NCBI GenBank assembly: GCA_903813345.2
Contig: CAIIXF020000001.1
Coordinates: 38,721,366 to 38,785,365 of the forward strand
Source of the DNA: Owenia fusiformis
Lineage: Eukaryota; Annelida; Polychaeta; Sabellida; Oweniidae
DNA length: 64,000 nt
Reading direction: 5' to 3'
The notes under the pieces are model-generated. The model did not search any database, was not told the origin of the DNA, and worked only from the letters and a program-made list of their open reading frames with translations. Below, in pieces: positions 33,601 through 48,600 of the stretch; the first letter of the stretch is position 1; the number at the start of each line of letters is the position of its first letter. Position numbers and translations under genes: made by a program.

Positions 33601-36600
33601 CGATATGGAAAAATCCATTTCACTTCCTGAAATGCTCAGTGAAAGTAAACTCACTGTGAATTCTCTACTGTATGATGTTCTATTGAACTTTGAACAATGA
33701 ATAAAGTATAAGTGGGTTATTTATTTACTTACCCATTCCACCACCATAATTTGGTTTTTGTTGCTGAGCTCCTTGGCCGCCGCCCATTCCTCCCATACCA
33801 GCCTGCATTCCTCCCATTCCTCCTCCCATTCCATTTGCACCAGCAGGTTTTGTCATATTTGTGGCAGGCTTGCCACCAAAGCTCCCTATAGAATTAAACA
33901 ACAAAATCATTTTCAAGGCGGGTAGAATGGGTCAGCCTTGTAACATAGGATGAAAGGTGTCATTCTACTGAATATACCACAATGCTGAATTCATGCAAAA
34001 CCATCATGGAATCATCCAGCCTCTTCGTGCCACCTAGCAACAGGTCCAGAATGTATGGTAAGGAAAGAATGTGATAGGAGCGTGAAAGACCTTTACTCTG
34101 GATTAAATCAAAAAATAAAACACTTCATGATTTACTCTTGACCACTTGACCCGAAATCCTTATGACACACCCTGATAACAGGCAGGCAGTTTTCACCAAT
34201 TTTTTCTCAATTAGAACATCAATTTATAAAATGTTACTTACTACAACAAGATTTCAATGTACAATGCACAACAGAGAAGTAAATGTTTTCAAAGTTCATA
34301 ATGCCTCAAATAAGATTAATTTTTCACAGCTGTAATTATTTAATTCTGGAATTCATTTGTAATGTTTTAATTTTACTTACCAAAAGCTGCAAATGGATCA
34401 GGTTTAGGAGGAGGTACTCCTGTCCCAGGTGCCCCGGCTGTTCCTGCTGCTGATTGCAGATTGGGATTGCTAGTATTCCTTGGCATACCATGATTCATAT
34501 TCATCATATTAGGTGTACTCCCTGCCCTAGGTATGTTATTAGGCACATTAAGTCCCCCAAGTCCACCCCCAACAAAACCCATCAAATCATCAGCCTTGGT
34601 GTCTTTATCAGAGGCTGGTGCTTCCATAAAAGCTAAAAAGTCATCTCCTTCAGGTTTCTTTGAGGGAAGTGAACTAGTTGAGCCACTCATGCTTTGTTGG
34701 AATGGATCAAAGGGCTTGGGCTGGGCTTGAGGTTGCTTTGTTTGGTCTTGGAATGGGTCAAATGCATTGTTGTTGGGTACTTGAGTACTAACACCTGAAT
34801 CTTGAAATGGATCATATATATTCTGATTGCTACTATGGGCACTACCATTGCCAGATGGTTCCAGCCCTCCACCTATTAAGTCCCCCAAAATATTATTTTG
34901 ACTAGGCTGAGGAGCACTTGGATTTTGTGAAGGGGCTACCGGAGCACTGGCTTGAGTAGATTGGTTAAAAGGATCAAATCCACCACCAAATAAATCTTGA
35001 TTTTGATTGCTCTGGAATGCCTGGCTAGCAGTATTATCTGCTTTAGCAGTTCCACTCAACAGATCCACATTGGAAGGATCTGAATCACCTATATCCAACA
35101 AGTTCATCTGATCTGCTACCTCTTTCTTTTCACTACCTATATTCAATAAATCAACACCTTCAGTCCCTTCCTCACTTCCAAGCAAGTCTTCTTCATCTGA
35201 TGCAGGTAATTCCTCATTTCCATCACCCACACGCTCACTGGATAGTGCAGAGAACTCAGTGTCTAAATCAGAAGGTCCCTGTGAGGCAGGCTCACTTTGA
35301 ACTGGTGCATCATTTTGCCAATCCAAAGATGTAAAAAAGGTTGATGCATTTGTCGGTTCTGGCTTTTTTGCTGAAGTGTTTTTGTCTTTGTCAGTGGAAG
35401 ATGTTGTGTGCTCTGGAGTTGCATCGTTTGAACTCTGGCTTGCATCACGCTCCAATTTCCGCCTTGCTCTGTCAGATGCACCTGAAATTAATTAAAATAT
35501 TATTATATTTTTTTTATATTTTCAAACGTCCTCCACATAACATCAAATGGAGTTAAAATTGATTAAAATTATGCAATGTCTTAAAACAGCAGGATACACA
35601 CATGGGGAGAAAGTCATCCCGCCACCTAAACCGACTTGGAGTAAATATGAGTATATTGCAGTAGTAGTTTCATCTAAATAGGTGTAGATAGGCTATAGTC
35701 ATACAGAGTCCCAACTGCAGTTGTTCCCATATGCTCATTTATAGCTAGCTGACCTCTTACACATTTGTTTCAAATACATTTTCAAACATCTTTCTTTATC
35801 TTATTGTAAATTAACAAGTGATAATATAGGTTAATTACCTAACAGAATAACATTTTATTGTCTGAATCATTTTACAAAGTTTTGAATCATATCAAAGTAA
35901 GACACATTATATTAGTCTAGAACCAATCAATTGATGATTTGCGATCACTGGATAGATTCTATCTTGTAGTGACGCCACAATTAGACCACACAGCTATAAC
36001 TTTTTGATTTTGAGAAATTATCCTCTGTATTTCGTACTTTATTGAATTATTTTTCACGAAAGCGTTCGATTTGACTAGATCAACATTCATCTTAAGCACA
36101 TACCAAGTGTAAGATCTTACTGACATGATATAGATAGCGGTTAAGCGCCCCCCAATTTTGAAAAAAACGGGGGGCGCTTAAGGCATCGATGTTTAGTATG
36201 AATTTCACCCAAACCTCGCACATATATAGCTATACTCATGATCTAGTCAAATCGGCATACCGGGTAAATATTCGACCAATGGTTTTCATAATGGAAACGA
36301 TAAAATTTTTAGCTCAAAACTGCCATGTGTCCGCCATTTCGTGATTCCATCAAGTCTAATATCATTTCTATATGACGTCATACCAATAAGACGAAATACA
36401 TGACGATTGACGACAGTATCCAAAATCAAAATTCCTGAATTCTGATTGCAAAAGGTCAATTAGGTTTAGACCATTTGTTTGTTAAATTGCTATGGCAATT
36501 TGTGTCTTTACGTCACAGTTGATGGCATCATATTCCAAAAATTCATTACTAAGATTGCTATATACACATATTTCTTTATTGACAGTAATTTAAATAAATT

Positions 36601-39600
36601 TCTTCTCATAATTTGTGATGTCATAAACTTGTTGCCTGGCCAACGACTAAACAAAACAAGCATGTGGTTTTGTTCAGTGCCTTTCTCTATGTTTTTTGAT
36701 GAACAGTGGTTAAGTTATAATAAAATAATAAAGATAATCAGGGTCCAAGCCAGGTCAAGTTACTTTTTGGAGATCTTGACAAGTTGCTGCATTTTCTTGT
36801 TATTAGTAAAATGCTACTGAAAGATGAGGAGAAAGACTCATACTTCTTGAAAATGTGCTAATTATAATTATAACATATAGCAATATATAACAGGCCAAAG
36901 AAGACACATAAACCTCATATAGGGACAGATATGTCATGAATGCAGATTAAAATATCAAAAAATCTTAAACCTTACATTTCTAAAAAAGTACAAAGGACAA
37001 GCATTAAAATTGATTAGAACATCTAAAACAAATATTAAAAAGAGTTCCTCATATTCTCAACTGGTAACAAACTACAATAAATCATTAACATTGATGATCA
37101 TGATGATGTCAAGATTTGTAGTGCTTTTCCAACTACTAATGCTGAACATAGAAAACCCTGTGGGACTGGCTATACAGGACAGTACTACTTCCAACAACCC
37201 AAAACATTGGAAGGATACACATCAAGAGGATGCTCCAGAGAATGAGCAACATGGATATCCTGATAGACTGCATGTTACAACTGAAATGGACGCTTTAATG
37301 GAGAATGAGCAACATGGATATCCTGATAGACTGCATGCTACAACTGAAATGGATGCTTCAATGGAGAATGAGCAACATGTATATCCTGATAGACTGCATG
37401 CTACAACTGAAATGGATGCTTCAATGAAGAATGAGCAGCACAGATATCTTGATAGACTGCATATTAAAACTGAAGGGAATGATTCAATGGAGAATGAGCA
37501 AAATAGATATCTTGATAGATTGTATGTTACAACTGAAATGGATACTTCAATGGAGAATGAGCAACATGTATATCCTGATAGACTGCATATTACAACTGAA
37601 GGGAATGATTCAATGAAGAATGAGCAAAATGGATATCTTGATAGATTGTATGTTACAACTGAAGGTAATGATTCAATGGAGAATAAGCAACAAGGATATC
37701 CTGATAGACTGCACAAATCAATAGAAAGTAAACCCAATTCTCCTCAATTGAACATGAACCTTAATAATTCTTTCATTCTAAATAATCAGACTAGTATCAT
37801 TACAACACTGCACTTTCAGGATGTTACATTTGTTGATGATGCTGGGACAACTTCAGAAAATAATTTCAGCACTTCAGAAAATGATGATATGATAACTTCA
37901 GAAATGAGCATTGCTTCATTTGATGACAGTATAGCAGCTACAACATTGAAACTTCATGATGTTACAGATTCACATGTAGGTGTTACACTTTCACATTATG
38001 GTGCTACATCAGACACTGGAAAAAATGTAACTGATATTCAAATTCATGGCGCAATTAATGTAACAAGTCCCCCAAATATTAATGAATCTAGCTCAGTTCT
38101 ATTGTCTGCACATGGAAACTGTTCTATCAAATTTAAAGGGATTGATTTACAACTACAACTGAGCTATGCATATTTCTGCACAGAAACATTTTCAACAGTT
38201 TATATTTATCCTGCTGTTAGTATTCTTGGTTTGATCATAGTTAGTGGGTTAATAGGAAATTCTTTGATCCTTATTTCAACAGGCCTTGATCGCAACTGCA
38301 GAAAACCAAAACTGTTTTCCCTGATAAGCATCTCAGTAGCAGACTTTTATATCTCTGTTATTCACACAACTTTTGCTCTGGTATTGGTTCTTACGTCATC
38401 AGAGTTCAACCAGCAAGTAACCCAATCTCTTATTTATCGGATCGACTTCTCATTGTCTCAAATGTTTTTCTCTGTTATTTGTCTTAGTCATATTATATTC
38501 AGCATCTCCCATTGTTGCAACATTACCATAAAACGTAAGCGCTATGAAAAGATTTTTCAATCGTCAACAATATCCGCTGTGACATGCTGTATGTGTTTCT
38601 TCTTCAGTGTGCTTAGCATCGCAGGGGAATTCTACAAGCCATTCAGTTTTCTCCAAGATATCATCATCATCATCTTTTATTTGCTACTTCAGATTATCAT
38701 TGTAATATGTGTGCTGAGGGTATATTTCTATGTTAAAAATCTTGGTGACAATTTGAGGCAAATTTCTAATACATCAACACAATCTTCAGATTCAATAAGG
38801 AAAAAAATTTCATCTGATACGATAAATAACATGGTAATATCAATCATGCTTTTCGCTCTTACTACAACTCCTCTTGTAATCATGGTAGCCGCAGATATCC
38901 AATCACATGACCTCAGGCTCATCTTTCATTTATTAGGTATCTTAAAATCTGCATTGTGGCCAGTTATTTTCACATCAAGACTGCCAATGTTTAATTTTGC
39001 AATACGAGCCATTTTGACATTAAGACTGCCTAGTGTAAAACGAAATACTTTGGCAAAAAAGCATAGAATAGAAAAGCTAAAGCATTATTATGCAGAGATA
39101 CTGTGTTTCCCACAGTTACATATGAAACAATTAATGAAGGGTCCAAAACCTGGTGAAACTAAGGTAATTTGGAAAAAACAAAATGAAGCCTCATTCGGCA
39201 GATCAATTGAGGCAGAAAGCTCTGGATATCAACCTGTAATGGTGAACAGAATGAATGTTAGACGTGGAATTGATATGTTCAATGATATTGAAATAGACAG
39301 TGGTATTTATAAGAATAATTTCAATATCGTACATAATGGTACAGATTCAACCACTGGAACTACTGATGTGAAGAGTGGTGTTGGAGCAAACAATTGTATT
39401 AATGTTCAACATCTTGTTGATGTGCACAATGGTATTGATAATAACCAAATTGGTAATGATGTTGATAATCGTATCACTACGCACAATGGGGAAAATATTT
39501 CACACAAAAATAGGGAAACTGTTTCACACAAGAATGGGGACACTGTTTCACATGAGCGTGTAGAGACTTTTTCACCCAAGAATGGGGAAACTGTTTCACA

Positions 39601-42600
39601 CAAGAATGGGAAAACTGTTTCACATGAGCGTGTGGAGACTTTTTCACATGAGAATGGGGAAACTGTTTCACACAAGAATGGGGAAATTGTTTCACACAAG
39701 AATGGAGAAACTGTTCCACATGAGAGTGGGGAAATTGATGTTGAAATAAAAACAGGAGATATTCAAATAGATTGTGGAAATAATGTAACAGAAGTAAATT
39801 CTATAATGACTATAACAAGATTGTAATTGTGTAGTGAAGACAATGAGGATGTGTTGTTGCCAATTCAAATATACTGCTGGAAATACCTAAATAATATTGT
39901 TTTACTTTTTTTTACAGATGAAAGAATCAACTTTTTTCAGAGACATCTCCTAATGAGGTGAATAAAATGTTTCAGAACTTTATTATTTATTATCATGAAT
40001 GTACAGATTGGTAACAATTGCTTGATAATACATTGAAAAAATATATCTCTATGAATCATAATGTTTGTTACACTTCATCACCCTTGCCTAATGCAGGGAT
40101 TGTCTAAAAATGATTTTTAAAAAATGTCAGCTCATTTTTTCACAAATGAGGAGTATTTTGAAAGTAAGACCCATTTGAGGCCCAAACGTAATGAGGAGTA
40201 TTTTGAAAGTAAGACCCGTTTGAGGCCCAAACGTCCTGCCAGCACCTATGCAGTACTCACCAAACTGAGCTGCCACCTCATGTTGCTCATCTTTCTGGTT
40301 GAAGAGAATCTTTGGTGAAAGTTTGTGAACATTAAAATTGTCCCAAGGGAATGACTGGTCAGGTCTCTTCGACTCCTTAGATGATACGATATAGTCAAGG
40401 TTCACACAGAAGCCCTCTGAGTATTTGTCAGGAGTATCTAAGTGATCAAGTTCAAATCTGAAATCACATAAGAAATAAGAGATTTAAAACACTCCTTTTC
40501 ATTCATACTAATTTTAGTATGGTTTATTTAAAGCAACTGAGAGTGTACACAAATAGTCCTAAACTTTTAATTTGATAAAATTGGTAAATCTCAACCAACA
40601 AAAACTATTTCTTCTAAATCAATAGGGATGTCATGGTTTCCCTATGTTGTCCCATCCCTTGGGACTTTAGTCTTGGCACAGGACAAGGCCACCAATGTTT
40701 TTAAACTTTGGCAGTCATTGTATTGTGTATTTTGAATGTATTAATTGAATAAAGAAAAAAACGGGACAAGGCAACTCCCATTTTCCAAAAAAGTATGTCC
40801 ATGCTCTGGATGTACAAGAATTCCTGTATATGGCCTTCTTCTATCCAAATACATGTAATGTGATCTAAATTCTCATTTTTTCTGTCCAATGCAGTCTACA
40901 AAACTTCAAACTAACTGGGAATAAATAGCAGAAAATTTTAAGAACAAAATGTTATCTCATTCATGAACAGAATTATGGTCCTTCAGGAATAACTTCTCCC
41001 TTCAACATTTGTACTGCCTGATTGAGCATAAAGGTAGAAGGTAAAAACATTGTAAAAAAGAACTACATACCATGAAAACCCTATTAAGGTAGAAGTTCAC
41101 TGTTCATTGCACAGTCAGTCAGTCATGACTCATATTGCCCAAAAAATGTCTTGATAGATCAACGTGAGTGTGTCATATAAAAAAAAAGATCAATTAAATG
41201 TTTTGTGGCCAGTAAAAAATGAAAAAAATAGATTCTCCTTGGTTTCAAACACACTCCCTCGGGATTCAAATTTTTTCTAAAACAGGGCCCTCTTACTGAT
41301 TGCACCACGCAGGTTTGACTGAAAAATGACTTTTTCAAAGCAAAAAGTATCAATGTTTTATTCATTTTTGTTTTTGGTATTAGAGATGCGCAAACTGACT
41401 GTGCATTGAACAGTGAACTTCTACCTTAAGGTCAACGAACTACATACCTTGAAAACTTTGTGCTCTTGCTTTCTGGATGAATAAAGCCTGTGTGAAACTG
41501 GATTTGTAGAATTTTCATCGATGTAATCTGATCAAATAAAAAGGGTATTTTTATATGAGAGAATGGTAAAATAAGCTTTTCACTTAAGCTAAACAAAGTA
41601 AATCTATTAAATGAATAAATAATTTTAAGTAATTCAAAATATATTGTTTCAATAACACTTGTTTCATCTACAAAACATTATTATCCCTTTACCATTAACA
41701 CCAGTGTACATATAATTTCTAATACATGTGTTGTTGGTTTAACATTAGCACCATGAGCAATTTCTTTTTATTTCAACACTTAAAACGAATATTTAGGACT
41801 GAAATGACTAATATTCAGAGTGAGAATTTACTCTTCATTTCAGCCCTAATATTTTACATCAGAGAACAAATAGTGCTTCCAACCAAGATCTACAGGTATG
41901 TTCAATGACAGTAGATAAACTTGATATATTTCTTAAAGATTGTTTTGCAATTGTAGATGTATCTTTACCTGTAACAAGTAAATAAGAAAAGTAGGTGCCC
42001 TAACCCAAAAATACATGCACAATTTTACATATATCCTATAAAGTTTTCTCAACACATGTTGTACTTCTGCCCGATAAAAAGAAGATTAGAACTATATTAA
42101 TCATACAAAAGATTCCACCAGGAATCATACCTTTATAGGATATATGTACTGTAACTTACTCAGCCAGAAATAATGAAATTTGTTAATTGAATTGACTTAA
42201 TTAATGATCATTAATCAACATGAGTACAGTATATATGATTTAGATGCCCCTGGACACTTAATTAAATGATATAACTATACAGTAATATATTCACCATCAG
42301 ACTTAAAGGAAGTAGGATAGATAGAGATAATATGATTAGGCGAGATTAAATTTTGAAAAGAACAACACAATTTACGTCTTTTTCTATTTTTTGCTCTCAA
42401 CATTCCACGTAACAATTTTTCAACATTTCTAACTTTATCTCAGGATAATCCTTCAATTTCAAAGATAATCTGGCAAAAAAACTGAAAAGTAGTCACCCCT
42501 TTTTTAATTCTAATGAATTCGACTACTTCTGCGCCATAAAAGTTTAATTACTCCTCACTTCATTTAATCAGATATCCCAATTATCCTTCCATCAATAAAT

Positions 42601-45600
42601 AAAATTAGGATTGTAAGGAAAACATTGGCATGATTTTTAAAATGATTCTTTAAACACTCTCTATACTTTCTTCTTCCTTTAAGTAATTAACATGGACATA
42701 GTCATATTTTTTTACATGCAGAAATATACAACTGAGATACATGGGATCAAACATACAATGCATTTCATAAAGCAAGCCTCTAAGTACTGTATTCTATAAA
42801 GGTAAGTATTAATAGGACTTATATATATCTTGCTAAAGATACATCAGCACAATTTTTTTTAGAAATTAGTGAGAACATTTGCAGGTGTTCACATCATTCT
42901 TTAGCGTGGTGACTACACGTCTATTCAGCTTTCTACTCTAAGCTTGTGATTAGGAAATTACATGTACCTCATCTATAATTGATTCTACAAGCACACTGCT
43001 TATGCATTATAACAAGAACACACAAATTCAAAATGAATGTGTATTTAAAATGTGCAGCATATTGTCTAACTTAAATTATTTTAATAATATCCTTCATAAA
43101 GCAATGAAGATTTAATTTAGACAAAGATACAAAAATAAATATGTGACTGATTATTGGAGATTTTTCACTATTCTCAAAAGCTTTTTATGAAATGCACAGA
43201 TTGCTTGAAGCCTTAAACTTGGTCAGTAACACAGCATAGTTGATATACTTATACAACATATGGCAGATATTATATCTAGTAATGTACCCAACTGCCGAGA
43301 AATTAAGAATTTTGGAGGGCAATATCGTACTGATCTTTTCAGCACAGACATTTTCATGTTGTGTTTATCACCAAAGAAAGAAAACGCAGACAAAATATGT
43401 GAGATACAATTTCAAAATTTTGAAATGATGTTTAACCTGTATACAACACAGATATGCAAGTAAAATTGCACTTTTTATTGATGATGTTACAAACAGCGAC
43501 TATCAAAACAGCAAATCCAAAACAAAACATTTTAAATCAATCATCATTTTGAACATTTCAAGGTAGTATTTCCCTAATAAATCTACACCAATGAAATGAC
43601 ATGTCACCTATTATATTTCTTCTGAAAAGGTGGGCATTTTGAATTTAACATTCATCTATCCTATGCCCTTATGGTATCAGCATATAAAATCTTAATCAAA
43701 GATGATACCCATTTTGAATTCAATGGCCACCTTGGCCAGAGGTTCTGTCTCCTTAAGGATTCAGCATATAAAATTTGAACTAAATCCATCAATTATTTGA
43801 GGTATCAAGGATACTTTAATGAACAATGGTGGCCATAATGGAAAATCCTTCTTGAATAGAGGTGCAATGCCCATAGATAAATAAATGCCCATAAAACCAA
43901 CATCCTATACAATTTGAACACCATCCGCCAGCCAGTATCCGAGTTATGCTCAAGACAGAAAAACAAACGGATGAGCAAACAAACTAATGAATGGACTGGC
44001 AGCTTTTCTAGATCCCTTCTGAACCTTCTTTAATGGGATAAATGTATATACCCTTCACTAGTAAATTATATATATGATCTTGTATCTTAAAATTGGCCTA
44101 TAAGATCAGACGAAACGTTAACATGTAAAATGTCACCACCTGCCATTTGTTACAGATGCCAAATGCCAACCGCTGAACACTGTCCACAAAGAAATTGGTG
44201 ACCACGACAATTTGTCATGATGGTGACAGTGACACAACAAAAAATTAGGAAATGTTCAAAGGGAGGTGTCCAGCATAGAGGCTCAAAAAAGTAAAAAACA
44301 TGGTCATATAAAATACCCATTGTATTATACACATATTTTGTCTGATTTATCTGCTAGTTTAAATCACCTTGATCATGTCAACATCTAGATGGAGCTATTG
44401 TGCAAATGAAAAATCACAAATTACAAATTAGACTAAACAACACATCACAGATTCAGACCAAATGGTCTCTGATGCATCAAGTGTGAAATATTTTGGAAGT
44501 AGATTAATTCAGGTTTGCTTATTTCATGCTATTTACAACATATAACACTGTACCTAAGTAAAAAAGTATTAAGCATGAAGAGCATTAAAACACAATCACT
44601 AACAAGGACAATGAAAATATACATTGTATGAACATGCTCAGGCGTTAAGTAAGTGCATTTGAAATAAAATGATTGATCATGCATTATTGCACTATAAAGT
44701 AAATATCTAGAAAAATATCAGCGTAGAATAATACTGATTAGGTGATATTTCAGCTTTACTATGGTAATAGCTGCTTGATAGAATGAAGGCAATTTTACGA
44801 ACCTTGCCCTGCACTTTGCCACCAAATGTGGACCTTGCGTGGTAGACTACAATTGTCACATCCCCACCAACTGATACATTCAAGGGAATAGTGGCCTTTC
44901 TATCCTCTATCTGATAACCACTGAAAAAGATCAGAAACATAAATACATGTCTTATTTTAGTTTTTTTAATTTCAATATCATATACAAAATTTCTTTATTT
45001 TTGAAATTAGGTGTACAAAAAACTGTACATGAAAAGAAATCCCATCAAAATGACAGAAATTCAAAGGTTTAAAAATTAAAAGACCAAAAGTCTCAAACAT
45101 TTTTCAAAGTCATGACATGGGCTTTCAAAAGATAATATTTGGATGATTGAACAATATTTTCAAACTTGGCATTGGGCCAGTCTCTCAAACTCTAGAACAC
45201 CCAAAGTTTACTGACATTTCTTCCAATACGATTGGTATAAAACAATTTGTTTAGCACAATTAACACATCAACTCTTAGTAATAAAAAACAAGAACTTGTT
45301 TTTACTGTAAGGAGTATATTGCTAATTACATCATAGGGATAATATTTCCTGTTCCACAAGGATCCAAATATGGGATTAATAAGGAAGAGGTGCGTTTAAT
45401 GGCAAATACCCCTTTGGTCAAAATGAATCATTCTTAGGTGTAAAATGAAGAATAGAATGCCATATAAATCTTTGGAAAATATTAAAGTGCTTGGGCACAC
45501 ATAGGCTGAGATAGGGCCATTTAGTTCAGTAAGGTTGTATTGACTTACATGGGGCTGTGCATCATTGACCATGAGGATATCAGCAGATAGAGGCCATTGG

Positions 45601-48600
45601 TTTCCATTGATTATCACAAAAATACCAAAAATTCACTATGACCTGAATTGATTGCAAACTTAATAATTTCACAATATGACACAGATGGTTTATCTTATCA
45701 AATGTGCAAATATGAAGTTTGCAATCGATTCAGGTCATACTTTAAATTAAAAGATTGTACATTTTTTCATCGTTTTTTCCCTACAAAATGGCTCTAGAAA
45801 AATGCTCCAAAAGCAATTTTTACACTTCAATATAATACAAGTTTGTAAAACCAAAGATTATACAATTATATTTCATTATTTAGTAACATATTTGGATAAG
45901 ATGTAGGGATGCGTAGGATGCAGATGGATTTTGATAAGCATAAAAATACTTCCTGGTTTGGAATCTATGCCTCTACACTTCATGATTGAATTTTGACTCT
46001 AATAAGTGGCCTATACATCAATACAGTGCTGAATATAGGTCAACAAGATACTAGTGTACATATACTGTAAATGTAATAATAAAAGCAATATATCCATTTT
46101 GAAAAATCAGATGAATTTATTTTTGTTCATGGGGAGATCATAATCACAGGGGATAAGCAAAACGAGGGCGAAGCCACGGACTGCGACTCGCGTAATTCAA
46201 AACGAGGTTACAACGCATTATAGCTGAACAATGGCGGTAAGTCCAAACTTAATTTGGAAGGCATGTTAGGATTTGGGGTAGATTATTGGTTTGGATATTC
46301 TACAGAATAGCTAGTATGTTCCAGTCGGTGATCAACATATTCATACTCCATCTGCAATGGCATTCTTGGTGCTCGGCTGTCCAATAGTTTAGCATGAACA
46401 CAAATGAATTCGAAATCTGCCACAAAAAATGTAATTTTGTCAATATTTGTCCCTAATATACCGATTTAAACAAAGCAATCAGAAATGACATCGAATTAAT
46501 ATAATTATTCATGTTCTGTTGTTACAATTACATCTTCGTGTGATATTTGGTAAGCGGAAAACGTACAATTACATAGGAAATTGGAATTTATAATAGTCGC
46601 AGTCCATCCATCTGCCCAACGCAGTCCGCGACTCAGTGTTGCTTTATATCTGAAGCTGAACGCAATCACAGACAAAGATAGATAGCACAATGTGTGTACA
46701 GGTGTGGCCGAAATGGAGCAACTTTGGACAAAATTGAATATAAAGGGCTATTTTGATAAACCTACATCGTGTCACAAACCATTTAGGCCATCAGCCTGGG
46801 GGGTTGGTCGGTATCAAATTAGGGGAATAATCGCCATAGTGATTTTTGGGAAGATTAAGACCTCAAAAGTAAGAAAATATGTGATAGCATTGTAACAGTT
46901 GTAGCTAAATGGGTGTTATCACCCATTTTTCAAAATGGCCGCTGGTGCACGTGTCACAATATAAGAGTGGGTTTATCTAAGCACACTGAGATGCAAAAAC
47001 TGTGATTTTAGGACCTGTGTCAAGGTTTTAGGGGTCAAGGATTTCATTTATGTTTAAATCTAAGTCATCAAATAATTGTTTCTTACAGAAATCCAAGATG
47101 GCTGCCAAAATGGGTGCAGAAACGAATATGTAACTACTGTTAATGCTCAAGAAACACTTAAGAACAGTGATTTTGGACCCCATGTCTACATTTAGGGGTC
47201 AAGGATTTTATTTATGTCTAAATCTGAGTTATCAGATAATTACTTTTCATAGAAATCCAAGATGGCCGCCAAAATGGATGCCAAATCAAATATGTAACTA
47301 TTGATTTAAGCTCAAGGAACAGTTAAAACAGTGATTTTGGAGATCACATCTGGGTTTTAAGGGTCAAGGATTTGACTTATGTCTAAATCTAAGTCATCAA
47401 ACAATTACTTTAAATAAAAATTCCAAGATGGCCACCAAAATGGGTGCCAAAATGAATATTAAACTATTGATTTAAGCTCAGAGAACAGTTAAGAACAGTG
47501 ATTTTGGAGCACATGTCTGCGTTTTAGGGGACAAGAATTTCATCTATGTCTAAATCTGAATCATCAAACAATTACTTCATATAGAAATCCAAGATGGCCA
47601 CCAAAATGGGTGCCAAAATGAATATTTAATTGATTGATTAAAAGCTCAAAGAACAGTTGAGAACTGTGATTTTTGAGACAATGTCTAGGTTAAAACGGTC
47701 AAGGATTAGACTTTTGTCTAAATCTAAGTCATCAAACAATTACTTTATGCAGAAATCCAAGATGGCCATCAAAATGAGTGCCAAAATGAATATTTAACTA
47801 TTGATTTTAGCTCAAAGAACAGTTAAGAACAGTGATTTCGGAGACAATGACTAGGTTTTAGGGGTCAAGGGTTTCATTTATGTCTAAATCTGAGTCATCA
47901 AACAATTGCTTTTCCTAGAAATCCAAGATGGTCACCAAAATAGGTGCCAATAACAAGTAAATGTTGATTTAAGCTCAAAGAACAGTTTATAACAGTAATT
48001 TGAGACCATGTCAAGATTTTTGGTGTCAAGAATTTCAGTTATGTCTACAACTATAATTACTTCCTTTATTTGGATCCAAGATGGCTTCCAACATTGCTGC
48101 CGAAGTGAAAATAAGATTAATCATCTAAACATATAGAGGAGTTAGAACATTAATTTTGTCTTTAATAAAATGAACAAATATTTTATTTATATGGGTATCC
48201 AAGATGGCCTCCAAAATGGCTGCCAAAATGAATTCATATAACTATCCATTTAACCACATAGATCACCAAGAACAATAATTTGGGAAGCAATGTTTACTTT
48301 AAGGAAGTCATGAATTTCATGAATCTGTGATTAATATCAGAATTCAAGATGGATGTCAAAGTGATAATATTATGCAGCCATTTTGGTGGCCATCTTGGAT
48401 ATCAAAATAAAGGAATTATTTTATGACTTAATTCAAAATTGAAATTCTTGGCCAAAATCACTGTCCTTACCTATTCTTTGAGCTTAGATCAAAAGTTACA
48501 TATTCATTTCAGCACCCATTTTGGTGGCCATCTTGGATTTCTATAAAAAGTAGTTATTTGATTACTTAGATTTAGACATTTAATGAAATCTTTGGCCCCT

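Noticed and set aside
34454-34730. Plus-strand frames over the linker exon
   Set aside because: Antisense to the well-supported GAK linker exon, with no family resemblance.
37222-37737. Minus-strand 171-residue Cys/Ser-rich repeat frame
   Set aside because: Shadow of the receptor's 63-bp coding minisatellite on the opposite strand.
39406-39719. Minus-strand Cys-rich repeat frames
   Set aside because: Shadow of the 24-bp tail minisatellite of the receptor.
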